Origin: CAWFPR01 sp963817635
GTDB lineage: Bacteria > Acidobacteriota > Vicinamibacteria > Vicinamibacterales > 2-12-FULL-66-21
Assembly (NCBI GenBank): GCA_963817635.1
Contig: CAWFPR010000005.1
Location: 186,001 to 250,000 of the forward strand
Length of the DNA stretch: 64,000 nt
Direction of reading: 5' to 3'
Position numbers and translations under genes: made by a program. Positions 9,280-16,828 of the stretch are shown in pieces. The notes beneath the pieces are model-generated. The model was not told the origin of the DNA. It saw nothing but the letters and a program-made list of their open reading frames with translations, and made no database searches. How positions within the stretch are numbered: the stretch's first letter is position 1; each line of letters starts with the position of its first letter.

Positions 9280-9728
9280 GACCGGTATTCCTCTCGATCG
9301 CGAAGACTGGCGGCTTCGGTGTCCGGCCCGCGGCGTGCCGCACCCTGCCGCGCGTCCCGCAGGTCGTCGCCTGCCGCGACGCTCTCGAACTCGACGCGGT
9401 GCCCGACGACGGTGCCCGTCCGGTCGACAGTGCCGGCCGGAAGCTCGAGGACGCCGGCTGTCCCGCGGCGTGGCAGCCGCACGCGCCAGGGCCTCAGGTG
9501 CGCGACACGGTCGATCACGACGCCTCGGTCATCGAGCGCGATGACGTCGATCGTGAAACGCATCCAGCACGTGTGCACACCGCGGCTCGGCACGATCCAC
9601 AGCGCCTCGCCGGGGTCCAGCCCGTCGCGGGCGAGCAGGCCCACGGCGCGCGTCGCCCGCGTCGCCGCCACGCCCACGCGGTCCGCAATCACCGTTCCCG
9701 TATCGACGTTTCGCGCAATCAGTGCCAC
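9276..9728 (-). CDS. DUF192 family protein
   Basis: A 150-residue protein with the DUF192 core: ATRATRAVGLLARDGLDPGEALWIVP, the family hallmark VHTCWMRFTIDVIALDDRG near residues 51-69, and VLELPAGTV. Its function is unknown. Most family members carry a signal peptide, but this one starts directly with MALIARNVDTG and has an Arg-rich tail. It lies in the Tad operon, 46 nt after tadC, and overlaps the next gene (ATGA). DUF192 genes recur beside Tad clusters in related bacteria as far as I recall, which I have not checked. Confidence 0.85.
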   Translation of the reverse strand: MALIARNVDTGTVIADRVGVAATRATRAVGLLARDGLDPGEALWIVPSRGVHTCWMRFTIDVIALDDRGVVIDRVAHLRPWRVRLPRRGTAGVLELPAGTVDRTGTVVGHRVEFESVAAGDDLRDARQGAARRGPDTEAASLRDREEYRS

Positions 9729-9774
9729 TGGGTCGCTCTCCGCTGTTCGCCCGCTTCACTCGGCAGAACGGGGT

Positions 9775-10686
9775 CTACTTCTTCATGTGGTCGATCATCG
9801 GGAAAAGCACCGTGATGAACCGGATCACGGCCGGCCCGATGGTCACGATCCACACCGCCGGGAAGATGCAGAAGACGAGCGGGAACACCATCTTCACGCC
9901 GGTCTTCGCCGCGGCTTCCTCCGCGCGCTGGCGGCGCTTGGTCCGGAGCGTCTCGGAGTACACGCGCAGCGACTGCGCCACGCTCGTGCCGAACTTGTCG
10001 GTCTGGATCAGCATCGTCACGAGCGAGCTGAGGTCGTCCACGCCGGTGCGGTCCGCGAGGTTGCGAAGCGCCTCCGAGCGCGGCTTGCCGGCGCGAAGCT
10101 CGAGGTTGATGAGCCGCAGCTCGTCGGAGAGCTCGTGATACGCGAAGGCCAGCTCGCTGCCGACGCGCGACATCGCCTGGTCGAGCCCGAGCCCCGCTTC
10201 CACGCTCACCACCAGCAGGTCGAGCGCATCGGCCAGCGCGAGCTGAATGCGATGCGCGCGGCGCTTGGCCATGCGGGCCAGCACCATGCCGGGCAGGACG
10301 TAACCGAGGCCGAGGCCCGCGAGCGCAACCGTCATGTTCGGCCGCATGATGATCGAGCTCGAAAAGAAGAGGAACAGGACGATGGCGAACGTCACGCGGA
10401 TGCCGAAGAAGATCGTGATCGCCTCTTCGCGGCGGTACCCTGCCTGCACGAGCCGCAGGCGCAGCGACCCGAGTTCTTTCGGCGACCGCGGTACCTTCTC
10501 GCCCACGCGCTTGAACATCGCGACGATCGACTCGAGCCGCGGCTTGGCCTCGTCCTCCGGTTCACGCCCGAGTGTGAGTTCAGCGAGACGGCGGTCGATC
10601 ACGTCGGCGCGCCTTGGCATGAGCGCGACGGCGGCCGCGGCGACCAGCGCCGACCCGAACAGGAACGCGAACAGCGGGATCAGCAT
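9775..10686 (-). CDS. tadC: Tad pilus inner-membrane platform protein TadC
   Basis: A type II secretion F-domain protein that, with TadB, forms the inner-membrane platform on which the CpaF ATPase acts. It has about 303 residues. An N-terminal membrane helix (MLIPLFAFLFGSALVAA) is followed by a pair of helices near 105-150. The T2SSF core has LALADALDLLVVSVEAGLGLDQA, and a C-terminal helix lies near PLVFCIFPAVWIVTIGP. I chose the ATG at 10686 over the longer frame, whose extra 17 residues are Arg/Ser-rich and overlap tadB. It starts 7 nt after the tadB stop. Confidence 0.92.
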   Translation of the reverse strand: MLIPLFAFLFGSALVAAAAVALMPRRADVIDRRLAELTLGREPEDEAKPRLESIVAMFKRVGEKVPRSPKELGSLRLRLVQAGYRREEAITIFFGIRVTFAIVLFLFFSSSIIMRPNMTVALAGLGLGYVLPGMVLARMAKRRAHRIQLALADALDLLVVSVEAGLGLDQAMSRVGSELAFAYHELSDELRLINLELRAGKPRSEALRNLADRTGVDDLSSLVTMLIQTDKFGTSVAQSLRVYSETLRTKRRQRAEEAAAKTGVKMVFPLVFCIFPAVWIVTIGPAVIRFITVLFPMIDHMKK

Positions 10687-10693
10687 CGACACG

Positions 10694-11665
10694 TTACACC
10701 TCGATCTTGACGACCTGCTTGATCCACAGGAAGCCAATGGCCTGCATGCCGAGCGCGGCCAGCAGCATGAGCTGGCCGATGCGGTCGCGGAAGAGCAGGT
10801 TCATGTGCTCGGGATTGATGAACGAGAGCGCGATCGCGAGGACGGCCGGCAGCGCCAGCAGCACGTACCCGGTCAGCCGCCCGTGCGCCGTGTAGACGCG
10901 TACCTGGCGCAGGATCTTGAACCGCTCGCGCACCACGTGCGCGAGGTTCTCGAGAATCTCCGACAGGTTGCCGCCCGTCTCGCGCTGGATGAGGACCGCG
11001 GTGGCGAAGAACCGGACGTCGAGCACCGGCACGCGCAGCGCCAGGTTCTCGAGCGCGTCCTTCAGCGGGAGCCCGAAGTTCTGCTCGTCGAACGTCTTCC
11101 TGAACTCGGGGCCGACCGGCTCGGGCATCTCGTCGGCAACCATCTTCAGCCCGGTCGCGAAGGCGTGCCCCGCCTTGAGCGCGCGGGAGATGAGATCCAG
11201 GGCCTCCGGGAACTGTTCCTCGAACCCGCGCATGCGGCGCGAGCGCTTGCCGCGCAGGATCAGGAACGGCAGCACGAACCCGATTGCGGCTCCCAGCGGC
11301 AGTGCCCACCGGGCGCGCACGACCGCCGCCGCAATGAGGGCCACCACGGCGGCGCTCGCACAGCCGGCAAGGACCACGGCGCTGACGGAGGCCTTCATGC
11401 CTGACTGCTCGATCCAGCGCGCGATCGCCGGGCCGCGCACGGAGTCGCCGATCAGGCGGTCGAACATCGGCACCGGCCCCTCGTTGACCCGCTTCACGAG
11501 GACGCCGTCGGCCTGCGGCACGTCGGCCGGTATCGAGATCTCCTGCAGGCGCTCTTCGAGCGTGCGCTGCATCAGCATCCCCGGGACGTGCACCACGGCG
11601 TAGTAACCGCCTGCGACCACGCCAATCCCCACGACGAACGCCAGGAACACCAGCCCCGCCATCAT
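10694..11665 (-). CDS. tadB: Tad pilus inner-membrane platform protein TadB
   Basis: The second T2SSF-type platform protein of the Flp pilus, about 323 residues. It has an N-terminal helix (GLVFLAFVVGIGVVAGGYYA), a helix pair near 100-140, the core FEEQFPEALDLISRALKAGH and RETGGNLSEILENLAHVVRER, and C-terminal helices near TGYVLLALPAVLAIALSF and MLLAALGMQAIGFLW. The start ATG at 11665 overlaps the cpaF stop by 4 nt; a second ATG follows directly. The longer upstream frame is out of keeping with the family. Confidence 0.92.
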   Translation of the reverse strand: MMAGLVFLAFVVGIGVVAGGYYAVVHVPGMLMQRTLEERLQEISIPADVPQADGVLVKRVNEGPVPMFDRLIGDSVRGPAIARWIEQSGMKASVSAVVLAGCASAAVVALIAAAVVRARWALPLGAAIGFVLPFLILRGKRSRRMRGFEEQFPEALDLISRALKAGHAFATGLKMVADEMPEPVGPEFRKTFDEQNFGLPLKDALENLALRVPVLDVRFFATAVLIQRETGGNLSEILENLAHVVRERFKILRQVRVYTAHGRLTGYVLLALPAVLAIALSFINPEHMNLLFRDRIGQLMLLAALGMQAIGFLWIKQVVKIEV

Positions 11666-13020
11666 CGAACCTCCGTGACCCCTTCGAACATGTCCGGCGG
11701 CAGGTGAATGCCCGACGCCTTCAGTCGATCGCACGCCTTCGGCCGGACTCCGGTCGCCCGGAACCGCCCGATGACCTTCCCGTCCTGCGTCACGCCGATC
11801 TTCTCGAACAGGAAGATCTCCTGCATGGTGATGACGTCCCCTTCCATGCCGGTGATCTCAGAGATGCTCGTCACCTTGCGCGTGCCGTCGCTCATGCGCG
11901 ACTGCTGGACGACGATCTGGATGGCCGCGGCAATCTGCTGGCGCATCGCGCGCTCCGGCAGGTTCGCCGCTCCCATGGCGATCATCGTCTCGATTCTCGA
12001 CAGGGCGTCGCGCGGCGTGTTGGCGTGGACGGTGGTGAGCGACCCGTCGTGGCCCGTGTTCATCGCCTGCAGCATGTCGAGCGCTTCCTCGCCGCGTGTC
12101 TCACCGACCACGATGCGGTCGGGACGCATACGCAGGGAGTTGACGAGCAGCTGACGCTGCTTGACCGCCCCCTTGCCCTCGACGTTGGGTGGCCGCGTCT
12201 CGAGCCGCGCGACGTGCTCCTGGTGGAGCTGCAGTTCCGCCGCGTCCTCGATCGTCACGATGCGCTCGCGCTCCGAGATGAAGCTCGACAGCACGTTGAG
12301 GAGCGTCGTCTTGCCGGCGCCGGTGCCGCCGCTGATCATCATGTTCAGCCGCGCGCGCACGCAGTGCTCGAGGAACTCGAGCATCGGGCGCGTGAGCGAA
12401 CGGATTGCGACGAGATCCTCGGCCTTCAGCCGCTCGGCCGGAAAACGGCGAATCGACAGCAGCGGGCCGTCTACGGCCAGCGGCGGAATGATCGCGTTGA
12501 CGCGCGAGCCGTCCGGCAGCCGCGCGTCGACCATCGGGGAGCTGTCGTCGACGCGCCGGCCGACGCCGCTCACGATCCGGTCGATCACGCGCATCAGGTG
12601 CTTGTCGTCCTGGAACGTCGTGGGCAGCCGTTCGAGCTTGCCTGCCCGCTCGACGTAGACCTGCTTGTAGGTGTTGACGAGGATGTCGCTGATCGTCGGG
12701 TCCCTCAGCAGCGGCTCGAGCGGCCCGAGGCCGAACACCTCATCGATGACGTCGCCGAGAATCACTTCCCGCTCGCTCATGCTGAGCGGCGTGCCCTCTT
12801 CGGCGATGAGCTCGAAGAGCAGCGTCCGGATCTCGGCCTCGGCGCGGGACCGCTCCGCCGAGGCGAGCGCCTCCAAATTCAGCCGGTTCAGCAGCTTGCG
12901 GTGAACGTTCGCCTTCAGCTCGAGATACTGCGGCCGCGGCGCCTCCGCGCGCGGCGTGGCGGAGGGCCGCGGAGTAACCGGCAAAGGCGGCGGCTGGGAG
13001 ATGTTCAACGACAGAGTCAT
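11662..13020 (-). CDS. cpaF: Tad pilus assembly ATPase CpaF/TadA
   Basis: The GspE-family ATPase that powers Flp pilus assembly, 452 residues. After a Pro-rich start comes the N-terminal CpaF domain (LGPLEPLLRDPTISDILVN, residues about 97-115), then the Walker A box ISGGTGAGKTTLLNVLSSF near 232, the Asp box around IVTIEDAAELQL, Walker B RPDRIVVGETRGEEALDML, and the His box SLTTVHANTPRDALSRIETM. All catalytic elements are present. The start lies 15 nt after the cpaE stop. Confidence 0.96.
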   Translation of the reverse strand: MTLSLNISQPPPLPVTPRPSATPRAEAPRPQYLELKANVHRKLLNRLNLEALASAERSRAEAEIRTLLFELIAEEGTPLSMSEREVILGDVIDEVFGLGPLEPLLRDPTISDILVNTYKQVYVERAGKLERLPTTFQDDKHLMRVIDRIVSGVGRRVDDSSPMVDARLPDGSRVNAIIPPLAVDGPLLSIRRFPAERLKAEDLVAIRSLTRPMLEFLEHCVRARLNMMISGGTGAGKTTLLNVLSSFISERERIVTIEDAAELQLHQEHVARLETRPPNVEGKGAVKQRQLLVNSLRMRPDRIVVGETRGEEALDMLQAMNTGHDGSLTTVHANTPRDALSRIETMIAMGAANLPERAMRQQIAAAIQIVVQQSRMSDGTRKVTSISEITGMEGDVITMQEIFLFEKIGVTQDGKVIGRFRATGVRPKACDRLKASGIHLPPDMFEGVTEVR

Positions 13021-13035
13021 GTGACTGGGCCCGTG

Positions 13036-14217
13036 CTAGAGAAGTCCAAGAAATGCCTTGCGGCGTTCCGGCTCCGGCTTCGCTTCGTCCGCGACTCCGA
13101 GCAGGTGGCGCGTGAAGCTGCCGAACTGCGCCGAGATCTCCGAATGGTCCGTCATGGCGAGCGGGACGCCGGAATTGATCGCCGTGGACACCGTACGGTA
13201 GTCGCTCAGGAAGGCGTGGTGGATGCCGTAACCGAGGGCGGTCTCAATCTGTTTCGGCGCAATCAGGACCTGGTCGGAGACCCGGTTGAGCAGGATCTTC
13301 ACGCGCTCGCTGCCGGCCCCGAGCTGCCTGACGCGATCGACCAGTCGCTGGGCGTTGCGGATCGACGGCACGTCGGGGTTCGTGACCAGGAAGATCGTGT
13401 CGGCCGCGTACAGGGCCGCCACCGCGCACGAGTTGATCATGTTGCCGGCGTCGATGACGATGTAGTCGTACATGCGGCCGAGCACCCGCAGCAGCTCCTC
13501 GATGGCCCCCGCGTCCTGCGCGTTCGGCCGGTCGAACTGCTCCGAGGCGGCCATGATGTCGAGTCCCGACTTGTGGCGCGCCATCAGCTCGCGAAGGAAA
13601 TCACGGTCGAGCCGGTGGAGATTCTCGATCGCGTCGAGGACGGTGAACCGCGGGCGGACGCCGAGGAAGAGCGCCACCTCGCCCAGACACGGCTTGAGAT
13701 CGACGATTGCGGTCGGCCGCTTCGAGAGCCGCGCAAGCTCGACCGCGCAGTTCACCGACACGGTGGTGGTACCGGCCCCTCCCTTGGCGCCGAGGAAGAC
13801 GTGCGTGACGCACGGCTGCCGAGCGCCGGCGGTGGCCGCCTCCCTTCGCGCCCCGACGCGCCTGACCGCACCGTGAAACGACTCTTCCATCGTGCGCGAT
13901 GCCTGCGTGTCGCCGCCGGGCAGCCACGGGAAGAACTCGTTCGCTCCGGCGCGCATCGCCTGGAGGATCAGCTCCGGCTCGGCGGTGGTCGCGATGGCGA
14001 AGATCGCGACCGACGGCTGGGTCGCACGGAGTCGCTCGATGGCGGCCATGCCGGACGAGGCGTCAGCGCGAATGTCCACAACGACGGCGTCGAGAGGCTG
14101 GGAATCGGTCGCCGCCGCGACGATCCCAACCGGGACGCCGCACGACCGGAGCATTCCTGACGCCTGCCGTTTGAATTCCTCGTCGTGACTGACGACGAGG
14201 ACGGTGAGCTGTGCCAT
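13036..14217 (-). CDS. cpaE: Tad pilus assembly protein CpaE (receiver-like plus MinD-type ATPase)
   Basis: A 393-residue CpaE/TadZ protein that usually places the pilus machine in the cell. Residues 1-115 form a receiver-like domain (LTVLVVSHDEEFKRQASGML; Asp in DAVVVDIRAD). Residues about 145 onward are a MinD/ParA-type ATPase with the deviant Walker A GAKGGAGTTTVSVNCAVEL, AIVDLKPCLGEVALFLG, and YDYIVIDAGNMINSC. The start follows the tadG stop by about 20 nt. Confidence 0.93.
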   Translation of the reverse strand: MAQLTVLVVSHDEEFKRQASGMLRSCGVPVGIVAAATDSQPLDAVVVDIRADASSGMAAIERLRATQPSVAIFAIATTAEPELILQAMRAGANEFFPWLPGGDTQASRTMEESFHGAVRRVGARREAATAGARQPCVTHVFLGAKGGAGTTTVSVNCAVELARLSKRPTAIVDLKPCLGEVALFLGVRPRFTVLDAIENLHRLDRDFLRELMARHKSGLDIMAASEQFDRPNAQDAGAIEELLRVLGRMYDYIVIDAGNMINSCAVAALYAADTIFLVTNPDVPSIRNAQRLVDRVRQLGAGSERVKILLNRVSDQVLIAPKQIETALGYGIHHAFLSDYRTVSTAINSGVPLAMTDHSEISAQFGSFTRHLLGVADEAKPEPERRKAFLGLL

Positions 14218-14238
14218 GGTGTCGGTACCGGAAAACTG

Positions 14239-15687
14239 CTACTTGCTCAGACGGATGATCTGGTTCTGCAATGCCTGGAACGCCGGACCGACATCCGCTT
14301 CGGTCTTCGCGTAGTAGTACTTCCCCTCGAGCTGGCCGGCGTTGTAGTCCACCGACCGCTTGTCATTCGCGATGCGCATCAGGATGTCCTCGGGCTTCTC
14401 GGGCATCGTGCCGAGGTTGTAGCGCACGAGTTCCCCCATGCCGATCGTGTAGACGCGGATCTTGTAGTCGCCGTTGTCGTTGCGGGCCTCGTTCGCGATG
14501 ATCTCGAGGAGGTTCCTGGCCGCGTTGTTGATGTTGAACACCTCGGCCGGATAGCGGCCGTTGCCGGCCTTGTTGCGCAGGCCACGGATGGCGGACTGGG
14601 CGACGCCGTTCACCTTCAGTGCCGCGGTCTGCAGGGGGAACGCCGTCGGAATCCCCGCGCTCCGGTGATAGGCGTGAAAACTCGTGAGCGGCAACTGCGG
14701 AATCGCGGCAATGACGGCCGCCGGACCCGAGTCGTTCCAGTTGGGAATCAGCTTGTTCTGCACGGGATTCTGCACGCCGGTCTGCGTTTCGTACAGCCCC
14801 TGAATCTGCGGGTTGTCCCAGGTCTGGCCGTCCGGGTCCGGGAAGTTCTTCGGGAAGTCGTACGTGCGAAGACCGCGCGGCTGGCCCGCGGCCGCCTCGT
14901 AGTTGCCCGGCACGCTGTTCGACGCGCCGTCCGTGAACAGGACGATGACGCGCAGGCCGGACTGCTGCCCTGGCGAAACCGATCGCATCTCGTCCCAGCC
15001 ACGATAGAGCCCTTCGACCATCGCCGTGCTGCCGCCAGGCAGGTTCTGCGGGATGTCGGCGCGCACCTTGGCCTTGTCGAATCCCCGGCCGGGCGGCATG
15101 GTGTCGAGCACCTTGGCGCCATTGCTGTAGGTCACGAGCGAGAGCCGATCGGAGTTCTGGTCGAACGCATCCACGAACGTCCGGGCGGCGTCCCGGACCG
15201 CGCCCCACCGGCCGCCGATCGAGCTCGAGACGTCGAGGATGAGCGACAAATCCACCATCCGGCGCGTGGCCTCACCGGAACTCGTCACGGTGACCTCCCG
15301 GAAGTTGGCGAGTTTCATGAACGTCGTCGGGAGCGTCGCTGTCGCGGTGACGGTCACGATGTTGACGCCGGTCGCCGCTTCGGTCCGCAGCGAGAAGAAC
15401 CCCGGATCGGACGTCGGGTCCGTGGACGCGGACGTTCCCATGAAGCCGACAGGGAAATTCGCCCTGAAAATCCGCGTGGCCTCTCCCCTGGGGTCGCCGC
15501 TGTTCAGCATGCGCGCGGCGCCCAGCGCGGCGCCGTCCACCGCCTTCGACAACTGCCCCTTGACCACGTAGGCGCGGCCGGTGTCGACCGCCAGGCCCAC
15601 GAACAGCAGCAGCGTCGTCAGGAACACCGCGACGTAGATGAGGGCGTAGCCCTTTTCGTTCGAGAGTTGGTGTCTGTGTGTACTCAT
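14239..15687 (-). CDS. TadG-like pilus protein with VWA domain
   Basis: A 482-residue protein. Its N-terminus has a TadE/TadG-type membrane helix (GYALIYVAVFLTTLLLFVGL, residues 13-32) and the usual DTGRAYVVKGQLSKAVDGAALG stretch, here cut into its parts. A von Willebrand A domain follows with an intact metal site: DLSLILDVSSSIGG near 148 (DxSxS), a Thr near GGSTAMVEGLY, and FTDGASNS. It is secreted or envelope-anchored and in this family acts in Flp pilus biogenesis or adhesion. It sits between tadE and cpaE in the operon. Confidence 0.87.
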   Translation of the reverse strand: MSTHRHQLSNEKGYALIYVAVFLTTLLLFVGLAVDTGRAYVVKGQLSKAVDGAALGAARMLNSGDPRGEATRIFRANFPVGFMGTSASTDPTSDPGFFSLRTEAATGVNIVTVTATATLPTTFMKLANFREVTVTSSGEATRRMVDLSLILDVSSSIGGRWGAVRDAARTFVDAFDQNSDRLSLVTYSNGAKVLDTMPPGRGFDKAKVRADIPQNLPGGSTAMVEGLYRGWDEMRSVSPGQQSGLRVIVLFTDGASNSVPGNYEAAAGQPRGLRTYDFPKNFPDPDGQTWDNPQIQGLYETQTGVQNPVQNKLIPNWNDSGPAAVIAAIPQLPLTSFHAYHRSAGIPTAFPLQTAALKVNGVAQSAIRGLRNKAGNGRYPAEVFNINNAARNLLEIIANEARNDNGDYKIRVYTIGMGELVRYNLGTMPEKPEDILMRIANDKRSVDYNAGQLEGKYYYAKTEADVGPAFQALQNQIIRLSK

Positions 15688-15713
15688 GGCGGTCAGCTTC
15701 GTGTTCAGACGCT

Positions 15714-16298
15714 TCAGAAGTACGCGATCGAATAGAGCGTTCTCGGCATCGGGACGCCCAGCCTTTCGAACGGCGTGATCGGCTCGTGGTGGGTGAAGAT
15801 CTCCGTGACGTAGATCATCCCGCCGGGCACGACCACCAGGTTCCCCATGTTGGTGATTTGCAGGCCGGCGTTGCTGTCGGAGTTGACGGCCTCGTAGTTG
15901 GGCGGTCCGGAGAAGGCGCCGCCGCCAGTCGTCCGGATTACGCTCGTGCCCGGTATCGTGCCGAATTCGTGGCGTTGATAGAGGATCAGTTTGTCGAAAT
16001 TGGCGGTACCGGTCGTCGCGCCGCGCTTGATCACGGAGAAGATGAGCCGCGAGCCGCTGTCGAAGTTCACCGGCGGGCTGATGATGCTCCGCATCGCGAG
16101 TTCGGCTTCCTGCAGGGTGCTGTCGCGCGAGATGAGGTTGGATCCTTCGCGGCTCAGCCGCGTGACGATGTGCTGGTCGAGCAGCGCGTACCCGACCTCG
16201 ACGACGCCGAGCGTCAGCATCAGGGCGATCGGCATGACGATGGCGAACTCGATGAGGCTCTGGCCGCTCGAGCCTGCGAGCCGGTGCTTGAGGCTCAT
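15714..16298 (-). CDS. TadE-like pseudopilin 2
   Basis: A 194-residue TadE-family protein. The prepilin-like start GQSLIEFAIVMPIALMLTLG (residues about 12-31) has Glu at the +5 type position, followed by a variable extracytoplasmic part with beta-strand-like repeats. CpaA would be expected to process it. It overlaps the upstream TadE-like gene by 4 nt (ATGA), so the two are probably translated together as minor pseudopilins of the Flp system. Confidence 0.87.
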   Translation of the reverse strand: MSLKHRLAGSSGQSLIEFAIVMPIALMLTLGVVEVGYALLDQHIVTRLSREGSNLISRDSTLQEAELAMRSIISPPVNFDSGSRLIFSVIKRGATTGTANFDKLILYQRHEFGTIPGTSVIRTTGGGAFSGPPNYEAVNSDSNAGLQITNMGNLVVVPGGMIYVTEIFTHHEPITPFERLGVPMPRTLYSIAYF

Positions 16299-16774
16299 TC
16301 GAATCTCCCCTCGTTCTTCATCGTGGACGACACCCGCAGCGTCACCCGTCCGTCCGTGAAGAATGGCCGGATCAAGGGCGTGAAGGGTGTCCAGGTGTAG
16401 GTGACCGTCACACGCTCAATCGCGTCGGGACCGCCGGTTCCGCCGACCCAGTCGGCGCCGCCCGGCGGGATGTGCGCGAACGCGAACGCGTCGTCGCCAA
16501 TCGTCAGCGAGGGGGTGGCGTTGCGCATCGCGGTCTTGATCGAATCGGTCCGCGACAGCGGCCCCCCTCCGACGGGATCCACCATGCTCCCGCCGGTCAC
16601 CCCGAAGCGCGTGGCCTGGCTGACGCCGTTTTCGAGCGCGAGGTCCACATACAGGATCGACGAGAAGTCCACGATGGCAAACGTCAGCAGCAACAGCAGC
16701 GGCGTGATGATCGCCGCTTCAATCAGGTTGTCTCCCCTGTCGCTGAGCCATCCGATCTGTCCGCGCGGTCCCAT
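16295..16774 (-). CDS. TadE-like pseudopilin 1
   Basis: A 159-residue TadE/TadF-type protein with the signature GDNLIEAAIITPLLLLLTFA at residues about 14-33, then AIVDFSSILYVDLALENGVSQATRFGV in pieces, as usual for TadE. The remainder is an exported domain of unknown role. It lies between cpaC and the second TadE-like gene. Confidence 0.85.
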   Translation of the reverse strand: MGPRGQIGWLSDRGDNLIEAAIITPLLLLLTFAIVDFSSILYVDLALENGVSQATRFGVTGGSMVDPVGGGPLSRTDSIKTAMRNATPSLTIGDDAFAFAHIPPGGADWVGGTGGPDAIERVTVTYTWTPFTPLIRPFFTDGRVTLRVSSTMKNEGRFE

Positions 16775-16828
16775 GGCTGCACTCCTCGAGTCGCGGTTGC
16801 TGCGTCGCCTGCCCGGCCTTCGACTCGC

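Noticed and set aside
11704..14160. An 818-codon plus-strand open frame across the Tad operon
   Set aside because: It is antisense to cpaF and cpaE, whose motifs are complete. The product is Arg/Asp/His-rich noise.
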